A stretch of 64,000 bases of DNA, from contig JAGUYK010000020.1 in assembly GCA_020061355.1 (NCBI GenBank), positions 1-64,000 of the forward strand, written 5' to 3'. This document shows, piece by piece, positions 9,064 through 16,966 of the stretch. The translations under genes were made by a program, and so were the position numbers. The notes under the pieces were generated by a model. It made no database searches. It saw nothing but the letters and a program-made list of their open reading frames with translations, and was not told the DNA's origin. Numbering within the stretch: position 1 is the first letter of the stretch; the number at the start of each line of letters is the position of its first letter. The DNA is from Ignavibacteriales bacterium. Lineage in GTDB: Bacteria > Bacteroidota > Ignavibacteria > Ignavibacteriales > Melioribacteraceae.

Positions 9064-9163
9064 TCTCGATGTTACTTAAAGAAAACATCTATAATGTTCA
9101 TTTTGATAATAACAAATCTTAATCGATCATAAAAATCTGTGTTCTATTTAGGGAGTTTTTGAA

Positions 9164-10111
9164 ATGCAAGAATTAACAACAACAAGACACAATCTTCATA
9201 TTGATCCGAGTATGACTGTATGGGGATGGGAAATTCCGGTTTATCTTTTCCTTGGTGGAATGGTTGCCGGAATGATGATCATCTCGGGATATTTTTTATT
9301 CAGCAAAAGATACCGAGAAACAAATTGTGCCTGTTATACACTTCCCTTAATAAGCTTAATTTTATTAAGTGTTGGTATGGTTGCACTATTTCTGGATCTA
9401 GAGCACAAACTCTTTGTCTGGCGATTGTATACAACTTTTCAAATTGCATCGCCAATGTCCTGGGGTGCATGGATTCTTATTTTAGTCTATCCCGTGATCA
9501 TTGCGAATTTGCTTATGGGTCCCCCGCCATTTCTTGCAAATAAATTCCCTAAACTAAATAATATAACTACCTTCATTAATCAGCGTCCGCGATTAATACA
9601 GAATATTGGTGTTGCTAATATGCTGCTGGGTGGGTTGCTAGGAGTTTACACCGGTGTCTTATTAAGCACTATGGCTTCACGTCCACTCTGGAATACTTCT
9701 ATGCTCTGGGTATTATTCTTAATTTCGGGTTTGTCTGCTGCTGCTGCATTTGTTCACATGATTGCAAAAAATGTTAAAGAGAGAGAATTATTAGCTAAAG
9801 CGGATAATGGTTTTTTAACAATAGAAATTTTTGTTATTGCATTGATGCTGATCGGGCTTCTTACTTCCACACAGGTTCATATTGATGCCGCTAACCTGTT
9901 AATAAGCGGTTCTTATGCACCGGAATTTTGGGTCTTTGTTGTTGGGATGGGTGTTGTTATTCCATTGATTATTCAATTACTCGCAGTTAATCATAAAATA
10001 AATCACACGCCAATTGCTCCAATAATGGTGATTGTTGGGGGATTAATTTTAAGATTCATTATTGTATCGGCTGGACAGTACAGCCATTGGTTAAATGCAC
10101 ATTTTAAATGA
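9164..10111 (+). CDS. NrfD/PsrC-family membrane quinone oxidoreductase subunit
   Basis: The 315-residue protein has eight or nine hydrophobic helices with the NrfD pattern (WGWEIPVYLFLGGMVAG near the start, then SPMSWGAWIL). Such subunits anchor the periplasmic reductase and exchange electrons with menaquinol or menaquinone. A 100-base spacer precedes it, holding a weak hairpin (GATGTT 9068-9073 with AACATC 9084-9089) and a GGGAG ribosome-binding site at 9152-9156. Its stop overlaps the next gene's first possible ATG, suggesting translational coupling. Confidence 0.85.
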   Translation: MQELTTTRHNLHIDPSMTVWGWEIPVYLFLGGMVAGMMIISGYFLFSKRYRETNCACYTLPLISLILLSVGMVALFLDLEHKLFVWRLYTTFQIASPMSWGAWILILVYPVIIANLLMGPPPFLANKFPKLNNITTFINQRPRLIQNIGVANMLLGGLLGVYTGVLLSTMASRPLWNTSMLWVLFLISGLSAAAAFVHMIAKNVKERELLAKADNGFLTIEIFVIALMLIGLLTSTQVHIDAANLLISGSYAPEFWVFVVGMGVVIPLIIQLLAVNHKINHTPIAPIMVIVGGLILRFIIVSAGQYSHWLNAHFK

Positions 10112-10695
10112 TGGAGAAATATATGATGTCAATTACAGGAATTTTTTCCAAGAATAATGAAGCGGTTCAAGAAAAAGTTCATGAGCCGAAACCTTACTCC
10201 AATCCTTATCTGGTTGGTATTGGATTAGGTCTGGTTCTTCTTGCCTCATTTGTGATTATGGGTAGAGGGCTCGGAGCTTCAGGTGCCTTCTCCTCAATTG
10301 TTGCAACTGGAGTCTATCAACTAGCACCAGATCATACGGTGAGCAATCCCTATTTTCAGGAGTATGTTGGTGATGGTTCAATTAATCCATTAAAAGATTG
10401 GCTTGTGTTTGAAGTGCTTGGTGTTTTTGTAGGTGGATTAATTTCAGGTTTAATTGCACATAGGGTTAAAAAGACGGTTGAGAAAGGTGACCGGATTTCT
10501 GTCCGTAACAGATTAATATTCGCTTTCATTGGCGGGGGATTAATGGGATTCGGTGCAAAACTCGCACGTGGGTGTACAAGCGGTCAGGCATTAACCGGCG
10601 GGGCTTTACTTAACCTTGGCAGCTGGGCATTTATGATGATGGTTTTTGCAGGAGCTTATGCTATGGCTTATTTTATGAGGAGGCAATGGACATGA
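10108..10695 (+). CDS. YeeE/YedE-family sulfur transporter, first half
   Basis: Four or so membrane helices with the family motif GFGAKLARGCTSGQALTGG, containing Cys156. YeeE/YedE proteins conduct thiosulfate or related sulfur compounds using conserved Cys residues. The family often occurs either as one long protein or as two half-size proteins; here the second half follows immediately. ATG 10108 overlaps the previous stop, but ATG 10123, seven bases after GGAG, is an equally good or better start and would shorten the protein by five residues. The N-terminal 30 residues are cytoplasmic and hydrophilic. Confidence 0.8.
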   Translation: MMEKYMMSITGIFSKNNEAVQEKVHEPKPYSNPYLVGIGLGLVLLASFVIMGRGLGASGAFSSIVATGVYQLAPDHTVSNPYFQEYVGDGSINPLKDWLVFEVLGVFVGGLISGLIAHRVKKTVEKGDRISVRNRLIFAFIGGGLMGFGAKLARGCTSGQALTGGALLNLGSWAFMMMVFAGAYAMAYFMRRQWT

Positions 10696-11297
10696 ACGCA
10701 CCATTTTTCAAATTCGATATGTTCAGTTTTGACATCAGTTTGGTCGTTGCATTTATTATTGGGATTGGATTCGGATTCGCACTTGAGCGCGGTGGATTCG
10801 GCAGTGCAAGAATTCTTGCATCTCAATTCTATTTTACCGATATGCGTGTATTGAAAGTGATGTTTAGTGCAATAGTAACAGCTATGCTTGGTGTTTTCTT
10901 TTTCGTTGCATTCGGCTGGCTCGATCTTTCGCTCGTGTATTATACCGATACAAATATGATCCCGCAAGTTGTCGGCGGACTGATTCTCGGTGTCGGGTTT
11001 GTAGTTGGGGGTTATTGCCCGGGCACTTCATGCGTTGCAGCAGTAACTGGAAGAATTGATGGGGCTCTCTATTTAATTGGTGTGATGGCCGGTATTTTTA
11101 TTTTTGGAGAATTATTCCCGCTGATTGAAAATTTTTATTCCTCGACTGATATGGGCAGAGTATTCTTACCTGATTACCTTGGTATGTCTTATGGAATGGT
11201 AGTTTTACTGGTTGTATTAATGGCAGTTGGTGCCTTCGCTGCTGCAGAGTGGGGTGAAAGAAAAATGGCAGCTAAAAAATCGGGAGTTGTGAAATGA
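10692..11297 (+). CDS. YeeE/YedE-family sulfur transporter, second half
   Basis: This is the companion half-transporter, with helices and the motif GGYCPGTSC (Cys109 and Cys114 counted from this start). Together with the previous protein it would form the pseudo-symmetric thiosulfate/sulfane-sulfur channel. The frame can open at ATG 10686, but AGGAGG at 10678-10683 is only two bases from it and eight from ATG 10692, which also gives an ATGA overlap with the upstream stop. The 3' end overlaps the rhodanese-fold gene in the same way, so the three genes are tightly coupled. Confidence 0.82.
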   Translation: MNAPFFKFDMFSFDISLVVAFIIGIGFGFALERGGFGSARILASQFYFTDMRVLKVMFSAIVTAMLGVFFFVAFGWLDLSLVYYTDTNMIPQVVGGLILGVGFVVGGYCPGTSCVAAVTGRIDGALYLIGVMAGIFIFGELFPLIENFYSSTDMGRVFLPDYLGMSYGMVVLLVVLMAVGAFAAAEWGERKMAAKKSGVVK

Positions 11298-11959
11298 AAC
11301 TATTGAATTTTATTCTTGGATTAGATGTTAAAATTAAATTAGCAGCAATCGCAATTTTTCTTGGTCTAACTGCTTTTATTATTTCCGATCCGTTTGATAA
11401 TGCACACGCAAAAATTAATGTTAAAGAACTTGCTCTCATTGTGCAAAACGAAGTTGATCATGTAAATGTAGATGAACTTGCAGATTGGATAATCAAGAGC
11501 AAAACAGATTACAGATTAGTTGACATCCGTACAGAAAAGGAGTTTAATGAGTATAATATTCCCGGTTCGGAAAATATCCCGATAACAAGCTTGTTTGATG
11601 GACAACTTGCCCGCAATGAGAAAATAATTTTATATTCTGAAGGAGGAATCCATTCAGCACAGGCCTGGTTCCTGTTAAAGGCAAAGGATTTTAGAAATGT
11701 TTATATGCTTCGCGGCGGATTGGAAGAATGGAAAGATAAAATCCTGTTTCCGAAACTCGGTGTTAATGCTTCAGATGATGAGAATGCAAGATTTGAAATT
11801 GCTTCTGCTATTAGCAGATACTTTGGTGGTACACCTCAGATTGTTTCCGGTAACGAAATAACTGTGAGTGTTGAAATACCTAAGGTAGCTCCGAAAATTC
11901 AAACTCCCACTGGTTCTGCTGCGGGTACTGCGAAGAAAAAGAAAAGAGAAGGTTGCTAA
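11294..11959 (+). CDS. Membrane-anchored rhodanese-fold protein lacking the catalytic cysteine
   Basis: A membrane anchor (about residues 13-31) precedes a rhodanese domain (about 56-160) with the CH2-A-like LVDIRTEKEFNEYNIPGSENIP and the terminal LRGGLEEWK. The active-site loop, normally C-x-x-G-x-R-S, reads SEGGIHS, so Ser115 replaces the sulfur-carrying Cys. The only Cys in the whole 221-residue protein is its last residue, after a KKKKREG tail. It is therefore unlikely to be a normal sulfurtransferase. It may bind a sulfur species or carry sulfur on the terminal Cys. ATGA overlap with the YeeE/YedE gene ties it to the sulfur operon. Confidence 0.8.
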   Translation: MKLLNFILGLDVKIKLAAIAIFLGLTAFIISDPFDNAHAKINVKELALIVQNEVDHVNVDELADWIIKSKTDYRLVDIRTEKEFNEYNIPGSENIPITSLFDGQLARNEKIILYSEGGIHSAQAWFLLKAKDFRNVYMLRGGLEEWKDKILFPKLGVNASDDENARFEIASAISRYFGGTPQIVSGNEITVSVEIPKVAPKIQTPTGSAAGTAKKKKREGC

Positions 11960-12031
11960 TTTTGAAGCTAGATTCGAGATTCGTAATTATTGATTAAGAA
12001 TAGGAATAATCTCTTTAGGTAACGTGCAGAT

Positions 12032-12502
12032 TCAGATCTGAGCGGCATTAAATATTTTATAAGAATTATTGAGTTTGTAGTGAATTAAAAATTGGTCTAA
12101 TAACTTTTCTCTAACAACGCAAATAATCATGCATTTTAAACGGGCTCTTTCATTTAAAATTTTTGATACTGCCGGTTCCAAACCTTTACCTTCTAATTCA
12201 AGCGGACCAACTTCATCAATTATGAGCCAATCAATTTCTTTTTCAAAACAATCTAATAGTAAATTCTTAGCCCAATCAAATGATTCATTGCTGAAACGAT
12301 AATTGCCAATAATGAAAGTGTTCATCTCACTGTTTGTTTCAAGTGCTTTTAATGTTCGTGAACCGATATGATATAAAAAACGCTTTTCATCAATAACAGG
12401 TTGAAATATTCCGTCAATGCTTTTATGTGTCGTAGCCCATTGCATTAAAAGCGTTGTCTTGCCGCTCTTTACAGGACCTGTGCAGATTAAGATTTCACTC
12501 AT
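12032..12502 (-). CDS. P-loop NTPase, THEP1-like
   Basis: A compact 156-residue P-loop protein with Walker A GPVKSGKTT (residues 9-17) and Walker B LIIDEVGPLEL (about 93-103), where Asp-Glu-x-Gly-Pro-x-Glu is typical of the THEP1/NTPase_1 nucleoside triphosphatases. No membrane segment or accessory domain. It overlaps the 3' end of the upstream membrane-protein gene by eight bases, so the two are probably co-translated. The biological substrate of THEP1 relatives is not settled. A role as energiser or regulator of the membrane protein is inference. Confidence 0.7.
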   Translation of the reverse strand: MSEILICTGPVKSGKTTLLMQWATTHKSIDGIFQPVIDEKRFLYHIGSRTLKALETNSEMNTFIIGNYRFSNESFDWAKNLLLDCFEKEIDWLIIDEVGPLELEGKGLEPAVSKILNERARLKCMIICVVREKLLDQFLIHYKLNNSYKIFNAAQI

Positions 12503-13556
12503 TTACATCAATATTCGTAATAAGAAGTAATACCAGGGAATCGGAAAAAAATTTTCGGAATCTTCTAAAATTCTTTAGATGTGAAGATGCCTTCCAGGTG
12601 TAATTTATTATTCTTCGGAATTCAGGAAATAAGCCGGTAACTCGATTTATTTCGGAAGCCCGGGTAAATTTATTCTTTTCTATAAACCCATTAAACCATT
12701 TAATTACATAAGGGGATAAAACAACGAACCATAAAAATGTTATTACGATAGAACGTATTAACATGATGAAAATTTCATAGGCACGGTTTTGTTGAAAATC
12801 GCTTGAGAAATATGAAAGGATCATGAGTAATACAAAAAAGATAATCAGGGCAATTCCGGTTAGCCGTTTCCACCATCTTTTGTGTGATCTGGTTTTTTGT
12901 TTCTCGAAAATATCCTCGGTCAAATAGTTCTTGAAAGTATCGGTAAAAAGGTAACTCTTATTCTTAAGTCTTGAGGGTAGTAAAGGTGCTTTTACCCCGA
13001 CATAAATTCCAACCCCTACATGTACCAAAGTATAAAGTCCAATTAAAAGAATTGAAAAACTTAGTGAATGATCAAATAGGGTAATGTTTACCTGGGATAA
13101 GATATAATTAACAAAATCGTCAATTGATTTCCAAAGAGTATTTCCAAATACTATAGTAACTAAGATAAATTTTTGAAGTGCTGAAAAAAGCAAGGAAAAA
13201 AATCCGAGTAATAGTGCAGCGATTTTTTCAAATGGGATAAAAGAAAAGAATAAATATCCGAGTAATCCCTGAAGTGCGACGGCAAAATAAGCTGCTAATG
13301 GACTGTGCGGACTTATTACTGCTTTAATAATTATTACAGTAATAGTTGCCTGCAAAATGGAATATCTATTCTTAGAGTAATGAGCAATTAATGTTATAAA
13401 AATTACTGCAGCACTTCCAATAAACATTCCTGTAAGTGGAATTTGTAAAGCATGAAGTATTCCGCCAAATGCTGCCTCGCTAAAACCCCAAAGTGCAATT
13501 ATTCTTTTTGGGTCTATCTCTAATTTGACAGAATAATTCTGAATTCCGCTTAGCAA
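12495..13556 (-). CDS. Polytopic membrane protein of unknown function
   Basis: The 353-residue protein has five or six hydrophobic helices in residues 20-190, a polar loop, then two further helices (about 232-285) and a basic C-terminal segment. The N-terminal part, with GGILHALQIPLTGMFIGSAAV, is reminiscent of small substrate-binding components of energy-coupling transporters, but no signature is clear enough to assign it. The start is a TTG at 13556 with an AAAGGG site upstream. It is sandwiched between a CMD-family gene and an overlapping P-loop NTPase gene, suggesting a membrane/NTPase functional pair. Confidence 0.55.
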   Translation of the reverse strand: MLSGIQNYSVKLEIDPKRIIALWGFSEAAFGGILHALQIPLTGMFIGSAAVIFITLIAHYSKNRYSILQATITVIIIKAVISPHSPLAAYFAVALQGLLGYLFFSFIPFEKIAALLLGFFSLLFSALQKFILVTIVFGNTLWKSIDDFVNYILSQVNITLFDHSLSFSILLIGLYTLVHVGVGIYVGVKAPLLPSRLKNKSYLFTDTFKNYLTEDIFEKQKTRSHKRWWKRLTGIALIIFFVLLMILSYFSSDFQQNRAYEIFIMLIRSIVITFLWFVVLSPYVIKWFNGFIEKNKFTRASEINRVTGLFPEFRRIINYTWKASSHLKNFRRFRKFFSDSLVLLLITNIDVNE

Positions 13557-13559
13557 GTT

Positions 13560-13883
13560 TTATTTACCCTTTTTCTGATCAAGAATATCGTCAATCCAGC
13601 TCATAACAGCCATTGCTGAGGGGAATCCAATAGTTGGTATAGTGAGTAATGCTACTTGCCGTATCTCTGCTTTAGTGATTTTAAGTTTTAATGCTTTCCT
13701 AACCTGGGCATGAACGGCACCTTCCATTTTTGCCCCGGTGGCAATAGCCAATTTGATTAATGCTCGCGATTTTTCATCGAGCGGACCCTGTTTATGAACA
13801 GCATCGCCAAGATTTTCATATGCGACGGCAATTTCAGGAAATTCTTTCAGGAAACGTTCAAATCGTTTTGGTAATTGTGACAT
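13560..13883 (-). CDS. Carboxymuconolactone decarboxylase-family protein (AhpD-like fold)
   Basis: This 107-residue all-helical protein contains the CMD core: residues 36-65 with LDEKSRALIKLAIA and EGAVHAQVRKAL. True AhpD and many CMD proteins have a CxxC pair in this core. There is no Cys here at all, only His58, so thiol peroxidase activity is unlikely. These Cys-less small CMD proteins are common and uncharacterised. It lies three bases upstream of the membrane-protein gene in a three-gene reverse-strand unit. Confidence 0.75.
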   Translation of the reverse strand: MSQLPKRFERFLKEFPEIAVAYENLGDAVHKQGPLDEKSRALIKLAIATGAKMEGAVHAQVRKALKLKITKAEIRQVALLTIPTIGFPSAMAVMSWIDDILDQKKGK

Positions 13884-14034
13884 ATAAATTCCCTATTGGA
13901 TTAAATTTGAAAGCCAAATTAATCTAAATTCCACGTAGCTGCAATTTTTTGGGAGTATCATCATCGAAATGAAAACAGTTATCAAATTCTATTTTTTTTG
14001 TATTTTTGAACGCTTCAATTGATATGAGGTAATA

Positions 14035-15009
14035 TTGAAAGTTCTCGTAACTGGCGGTGCAGGGTATATCGGTTCTCATTTTGTAAAACAATTAATTGAA
14101 AATGGATATAAAACTGTTGTTGTTGACAATCTGAGCAGGGGTCATAAAGAAGCTATTCACCCGGATTCGGTTCATGAAAATGCGAGTCTCCTTGATTTTA
14201 AAAAGTTATCCGGAATAATCTCGAATCACAAACCGGATGCAATTGTTCACTTTGCAGCATTTGCATATGTAGGGGAATCTGTCAAAAATCCTGCACTCTA
14301 TTATGAAAACAATGTTGTTGGCAGTTTTAACCTTATAAGAGCTTCTACTGATATCGGTGTAAATAATTTTGTCTTTTCCTCCACTTGTTCAATTTATGGT
14401 AACCCTGAAAAAATTCCAATTGACGAGACCCAGAAATCCAATCCGATTAATCCATATGCAAATACAAAATTGACAATTGAAAAAATGCTGGATGATTTCG
14501 AATCTGCTTATGGCTTGAGATCAGTTTCCCTCAGATATTTCAATGCTGCAGGTGCTGATCCGGACAGTAACATAGGAGAAAGCCATATTCCCGAACCTCA
14601 TTTAATTCCGATTGTTTTGCAAGTTGCACTTGGCAAAAGAGGAAAAGTATTTATTTATGGAAATGACTATGACACTCCTGATGGAACATGTATTCGAGAT
14701 TATATTCATGTAAACGACCTGGCTGCGGCTCACATTAAAGCCCTTGAATTTCTTATCGAAAAAAACAAATCGGAAATTATTAATTTGGGGACAGGTTACG
14801 GAAACTCGGTATTGGAGATTATTCAAAAATCTGAGGAGATTACCGGTAGAAAAGTAAATTATGAATTTGTTGAAAGAAGAAAAGGCGACCCCGCAGTTCT
14901 TGTAGCAGATAATAAAAAAGCCTTTAACTTGCTGAATTGGAAACCGGAATATTCTATTGAGGATATTATTTCCAGTGCATGGAAGTGGCATCAAAATCAA
15001 AAATATTAA
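14035..15009 (+). CDS. galE: UDP-glucose 4-epimerase
   Basis: GalE interconverts UDP-glucose and UDP-galactose. The NAD-binding GGAGYIG motif is at residues 7-13, the catalytic Ser/Thr segment at 116-118 and Tyr141-x3-Lys145. The length of 324 residues and the C-terminal GKRGKVFIYGNDYDTPDG substrate segment are typical of GalE rather than other extended SDRs. It starts with TTG, preceded by GAGGT (14026-14030). It heads a same-strand run with rfbC and ugd that supplies activated sugars for surface polysaccharide. Confidence 0.9.
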   Translation: MKVLVTGGAGYIGSHFVKQLIENGYKTVVVDNLSRGHKEAIHPDSVHENASLLDFKKLSGIISNHKPDAIVHFAAFAYVGESVKNPALYYENNVVGSFNLIRASTDIGVNNFVFSSTCSIYGNPEKIPIDETQKSNPINPYANTKLTIEKMLDDFESAYGLRSVSLRYFNAAGADPDSNIGESHIPEPHLIPIVLQVALGKRGKVFIYGNDYDTPDGTCIRDYIHVNDLAAAHIKALEFLIEKNKSEIINLGTGYGNSVLEIIQKSEEITGRKVNYEFVERRKGDPAVLVADNKKAFNLLNWKPEYSIEDIISSAWKWHQNQKY

Positions 15010-15018
15010 GAGGCCAAA

Positions 15019-15567
15019 TTGATAGTTGAAAAAACTCAAATTGAAGGGTTACTTGTTTTAAAACCGGATCTTTATTCCGACATGCGCGGATATTTCTTCG
15101 AATCCTTTAATAAGGAAAAATACAATGATGCAGGGATGATTAGCGAATTTGTGCAGGATAATATTTCTAAATCGGTAAAAGGAACTGTGCGTGGATTGCA
15201 TTACCAGGCAGGTACAAATGCTCAAGGTAAATTGTGCTCGGTAATTTTAGGTAAAGTTCTTGATGTTGCAGTTGATATTCGATTTGGATCCCCAACATTC
15301 GGAAAATACTTTTCTTGCGAATTGAGTGAAGAGAATAATCTTCAGCTCTGGATTCCTGTTGGATTTGCTCATGGTTTCTCGGTTCTATCGGATGAAGCGA
15401 TATTCAGTTACAAATGTACTGCGTTGTATAACAAAGATTCTGAACGTTCAATAATTTATAATGATCCGGAACTAAAAATTAATTGGAAAGTTGATAAGCC
15501 GGTTGTATCCGATAAAGATTTATCGGCAAAAAGACTTAAAGAAATTGAGAAGGATTTTCGGTATTAA
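15019..15567 (+). CDS. rfbC: dTDP-4-dehydrorhamnose 3,5-epimerase
   Basis: RfbC performs the double epimerisation of dTDP-4-keto-6-deoxyglucose on the way to dTDP-L-rhamnose. The cupin core has RGLHY with catalytic His61, the Trp111-Ile-Pro-x-GFAHGF block and Tyr131 as the second catalytic residue. Length is 182, normal for the family. The start is TTG with AAGAGG just upstream, nine bases after galE. rfbD lies about 3.5 kb away; rfbA and rfbB are not in the window. Confidence 0.92.
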   Translation: MIVEKTQIEGLLVLKPDLYSDMRGYFFESFNKEKYNDAGMISEFVQDNISKSVKGTVRGLHYQAGTNAQGKLCSVILGKVLDVAVDIRFGSPTFGKYFSCELSEENNLQLWIPVGFAHGFSVLSDEAIFSYKCTALYNKDSERSIIYNDPELKINWKVDKPVVSDKDLSAKRLKEIEKDFRY

Positions 15568-15592
15568 ATTCGATTATAAGGAGTAATATCAT

Positions 15593-16918
15593 ATGAATCT
15601 TGCTGTAATAGGAAGCGGTTATGTCGGATTAGTAAGCGGTACTTGTTTTTCTGAAATGGGACACAATGTTATATGTGTTGATAATGATTCCAAGAAACTG
15701 GAGAAGCTGAAATCAGGAATCGTCACAATTTATGAACCGGGATTAGACATTCTGTTTCACCGGAATATTGCCAAAAAGAGGTTACAATTTTCTGATGATC
15801 TTAAAAGTTCTGTTTTGAGTTCCGAGATTATCTTCCTTTGTTTGCCAACTCCTCAAGGTGGTGACGGCTCAGCAGATCTTAAACAGGTTTTCAAAGTTGC
15901 CAATGATATCGGGAAAATTTTGAAGGAAAGCGGTGATAATGAATTCAAAATTATTGTTAATAAGAGTACGGTCCCGGTAGGTACATGTCGGGAAGTAACA
16001 AAGATTTTAAGTGGTTCTGGTATTAATAATTTTGAAATAGTATCCAATCCGGAATTCTTACGTGAAGGTTTTGCAGTGGATGATTTTATGAAACCGGATA
16101 GAATTGTAGTGGGCGCAATATCTCAAAAAGTGTTCGAAAAATTGAATGAATTGTATGAACCTTTCGTGCGTCAGGGAAATCCGATTTATGAAATGGATCC
16201 GGAAAGTTCTGAAGTTACAAAGTACGCTGCTAATTCCTACCTTGCTATGCGTATTACATTCATGAATGAACTTGCAAACTTTTGCGAAGCTGTGGGTGCC
16301 AATGTTGATAATGTCCGCAAAGCAATCGGTTCTGATACAAGAATTGGTAAGAGATTTCTTTTCCCCGGGATCGGCTATGGCGGATCATGTTTTCCAAAAG
16401 ACGTAAGAGCTCTGATTAAAACATCTGATGAACACAACTCCTCAATGAAAATTCTAAAAGTTGTGGATGAAATAAATAATTCGCAGAAATTTTTAATCGT
16501 AAAAAAAATCTTGAAACATTATGGTGATAATATCAAAGGTAAAAAATTTGCTGTTTGGGGATTATCATTTAAGCCGAATACAGATGATATGCGCGAAGCA
16601 CCCTCAATTGTAATTATAAAAGAGCTTGTAAAACTTGGGGCTAACATTTCTGCATATGATCCTGCCGCGATGGATAATGCACGGTTTTATCTAAATGATA
16701 TTTTAGAGTATGCTGCCGATCAATATATAACACTAATTGATTCAGATGCTCTTCTGATTCTTACAGAATGGAATGAATTCCGGAACCCGGATTTTGAATT
16801 GATGAAAAAATCTCTAAAATCAAATCTTGTGTTTGATGGAAGAAATGTATTTGAACCCGAAAAGATGAAAGAAATAGGTTTCACTTATTATAGTATTGGT
16901 AGAAAAATAGTTCGTTAA
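15593..16918 (+). CDS. ugd: UDP-glucose 6-dehydrogenase
   Basis: Ugd oxidises UDP-glucose to UDP-glucuronate with two NAD molecules. The Rossmann motif GSGYVGLVSG opens the protein, NPEFLREG is at 152-159, and the catalytic Cys is Cys266 in GGSCFPKD. All three domains (NAD-binding, central dimerisation, UDP-binding) are represented across 441 residues. It closes a three-gene run with galE and rfbC and converges with bshA. An imperfect inverted repeat (16944-16953 with 16977-16986) may end transcription from both sides. Confidence 0.92.
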   Translation: MNLAVIGSGYVGLVSGTCFSEMGHNVICVDNDSKKLEKLKSGIVTIYEPGLDILFHRNIAKKRLQFSDDLKSSVLSSEIIFLCLPTPQGGDGSADLKQVFKVANDIGKILKESGDNEFKIIVNKSTVPVGTCREVTKILSGSGINNFEIVSNPEFLREGFAVDDFMKPDRIVVGAISQKVFEKLNELYEPFVRQGNPIYEMDPESSEVTKYAANSYLAMRITFMNELANFCEAVGANVDNVRKAIGSDTRIGKRFLFPGIGYGGSCFPKDVRALIKTSDEHNSSMKILKVVDEINNSQKFLIVKKILKHYGDNIKGKKFAVWGLSFKPNTDDMREAPSIVIIKELVKLGANISAYDPAAMDNARFYLNDILEYAADQYITLIDSDALLILTEWNEFRNPDFELMKKSLKSNLVFDGRNVFEPEKMKEIGFTYYSIGRKIVR

Positions 16919-16966
16919 AACGTTATCAATTGATATTCACATAAAAGTGTTTTTTCTTAACTAATT

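Noticed and set aside
9068-9089. Hairpin between the FeS and NrfD subunit genes as a terminator
   Set aside because: The stem is only six bases with a ten-base loop and no T run, and the genes clearly belong to one complex.
13560-13883. AhpD alkylhydroperoxidase assignment
   Set aside because: The CMD core is present but there is no CxxC or any Cys, so peroxidase activity is not supported.
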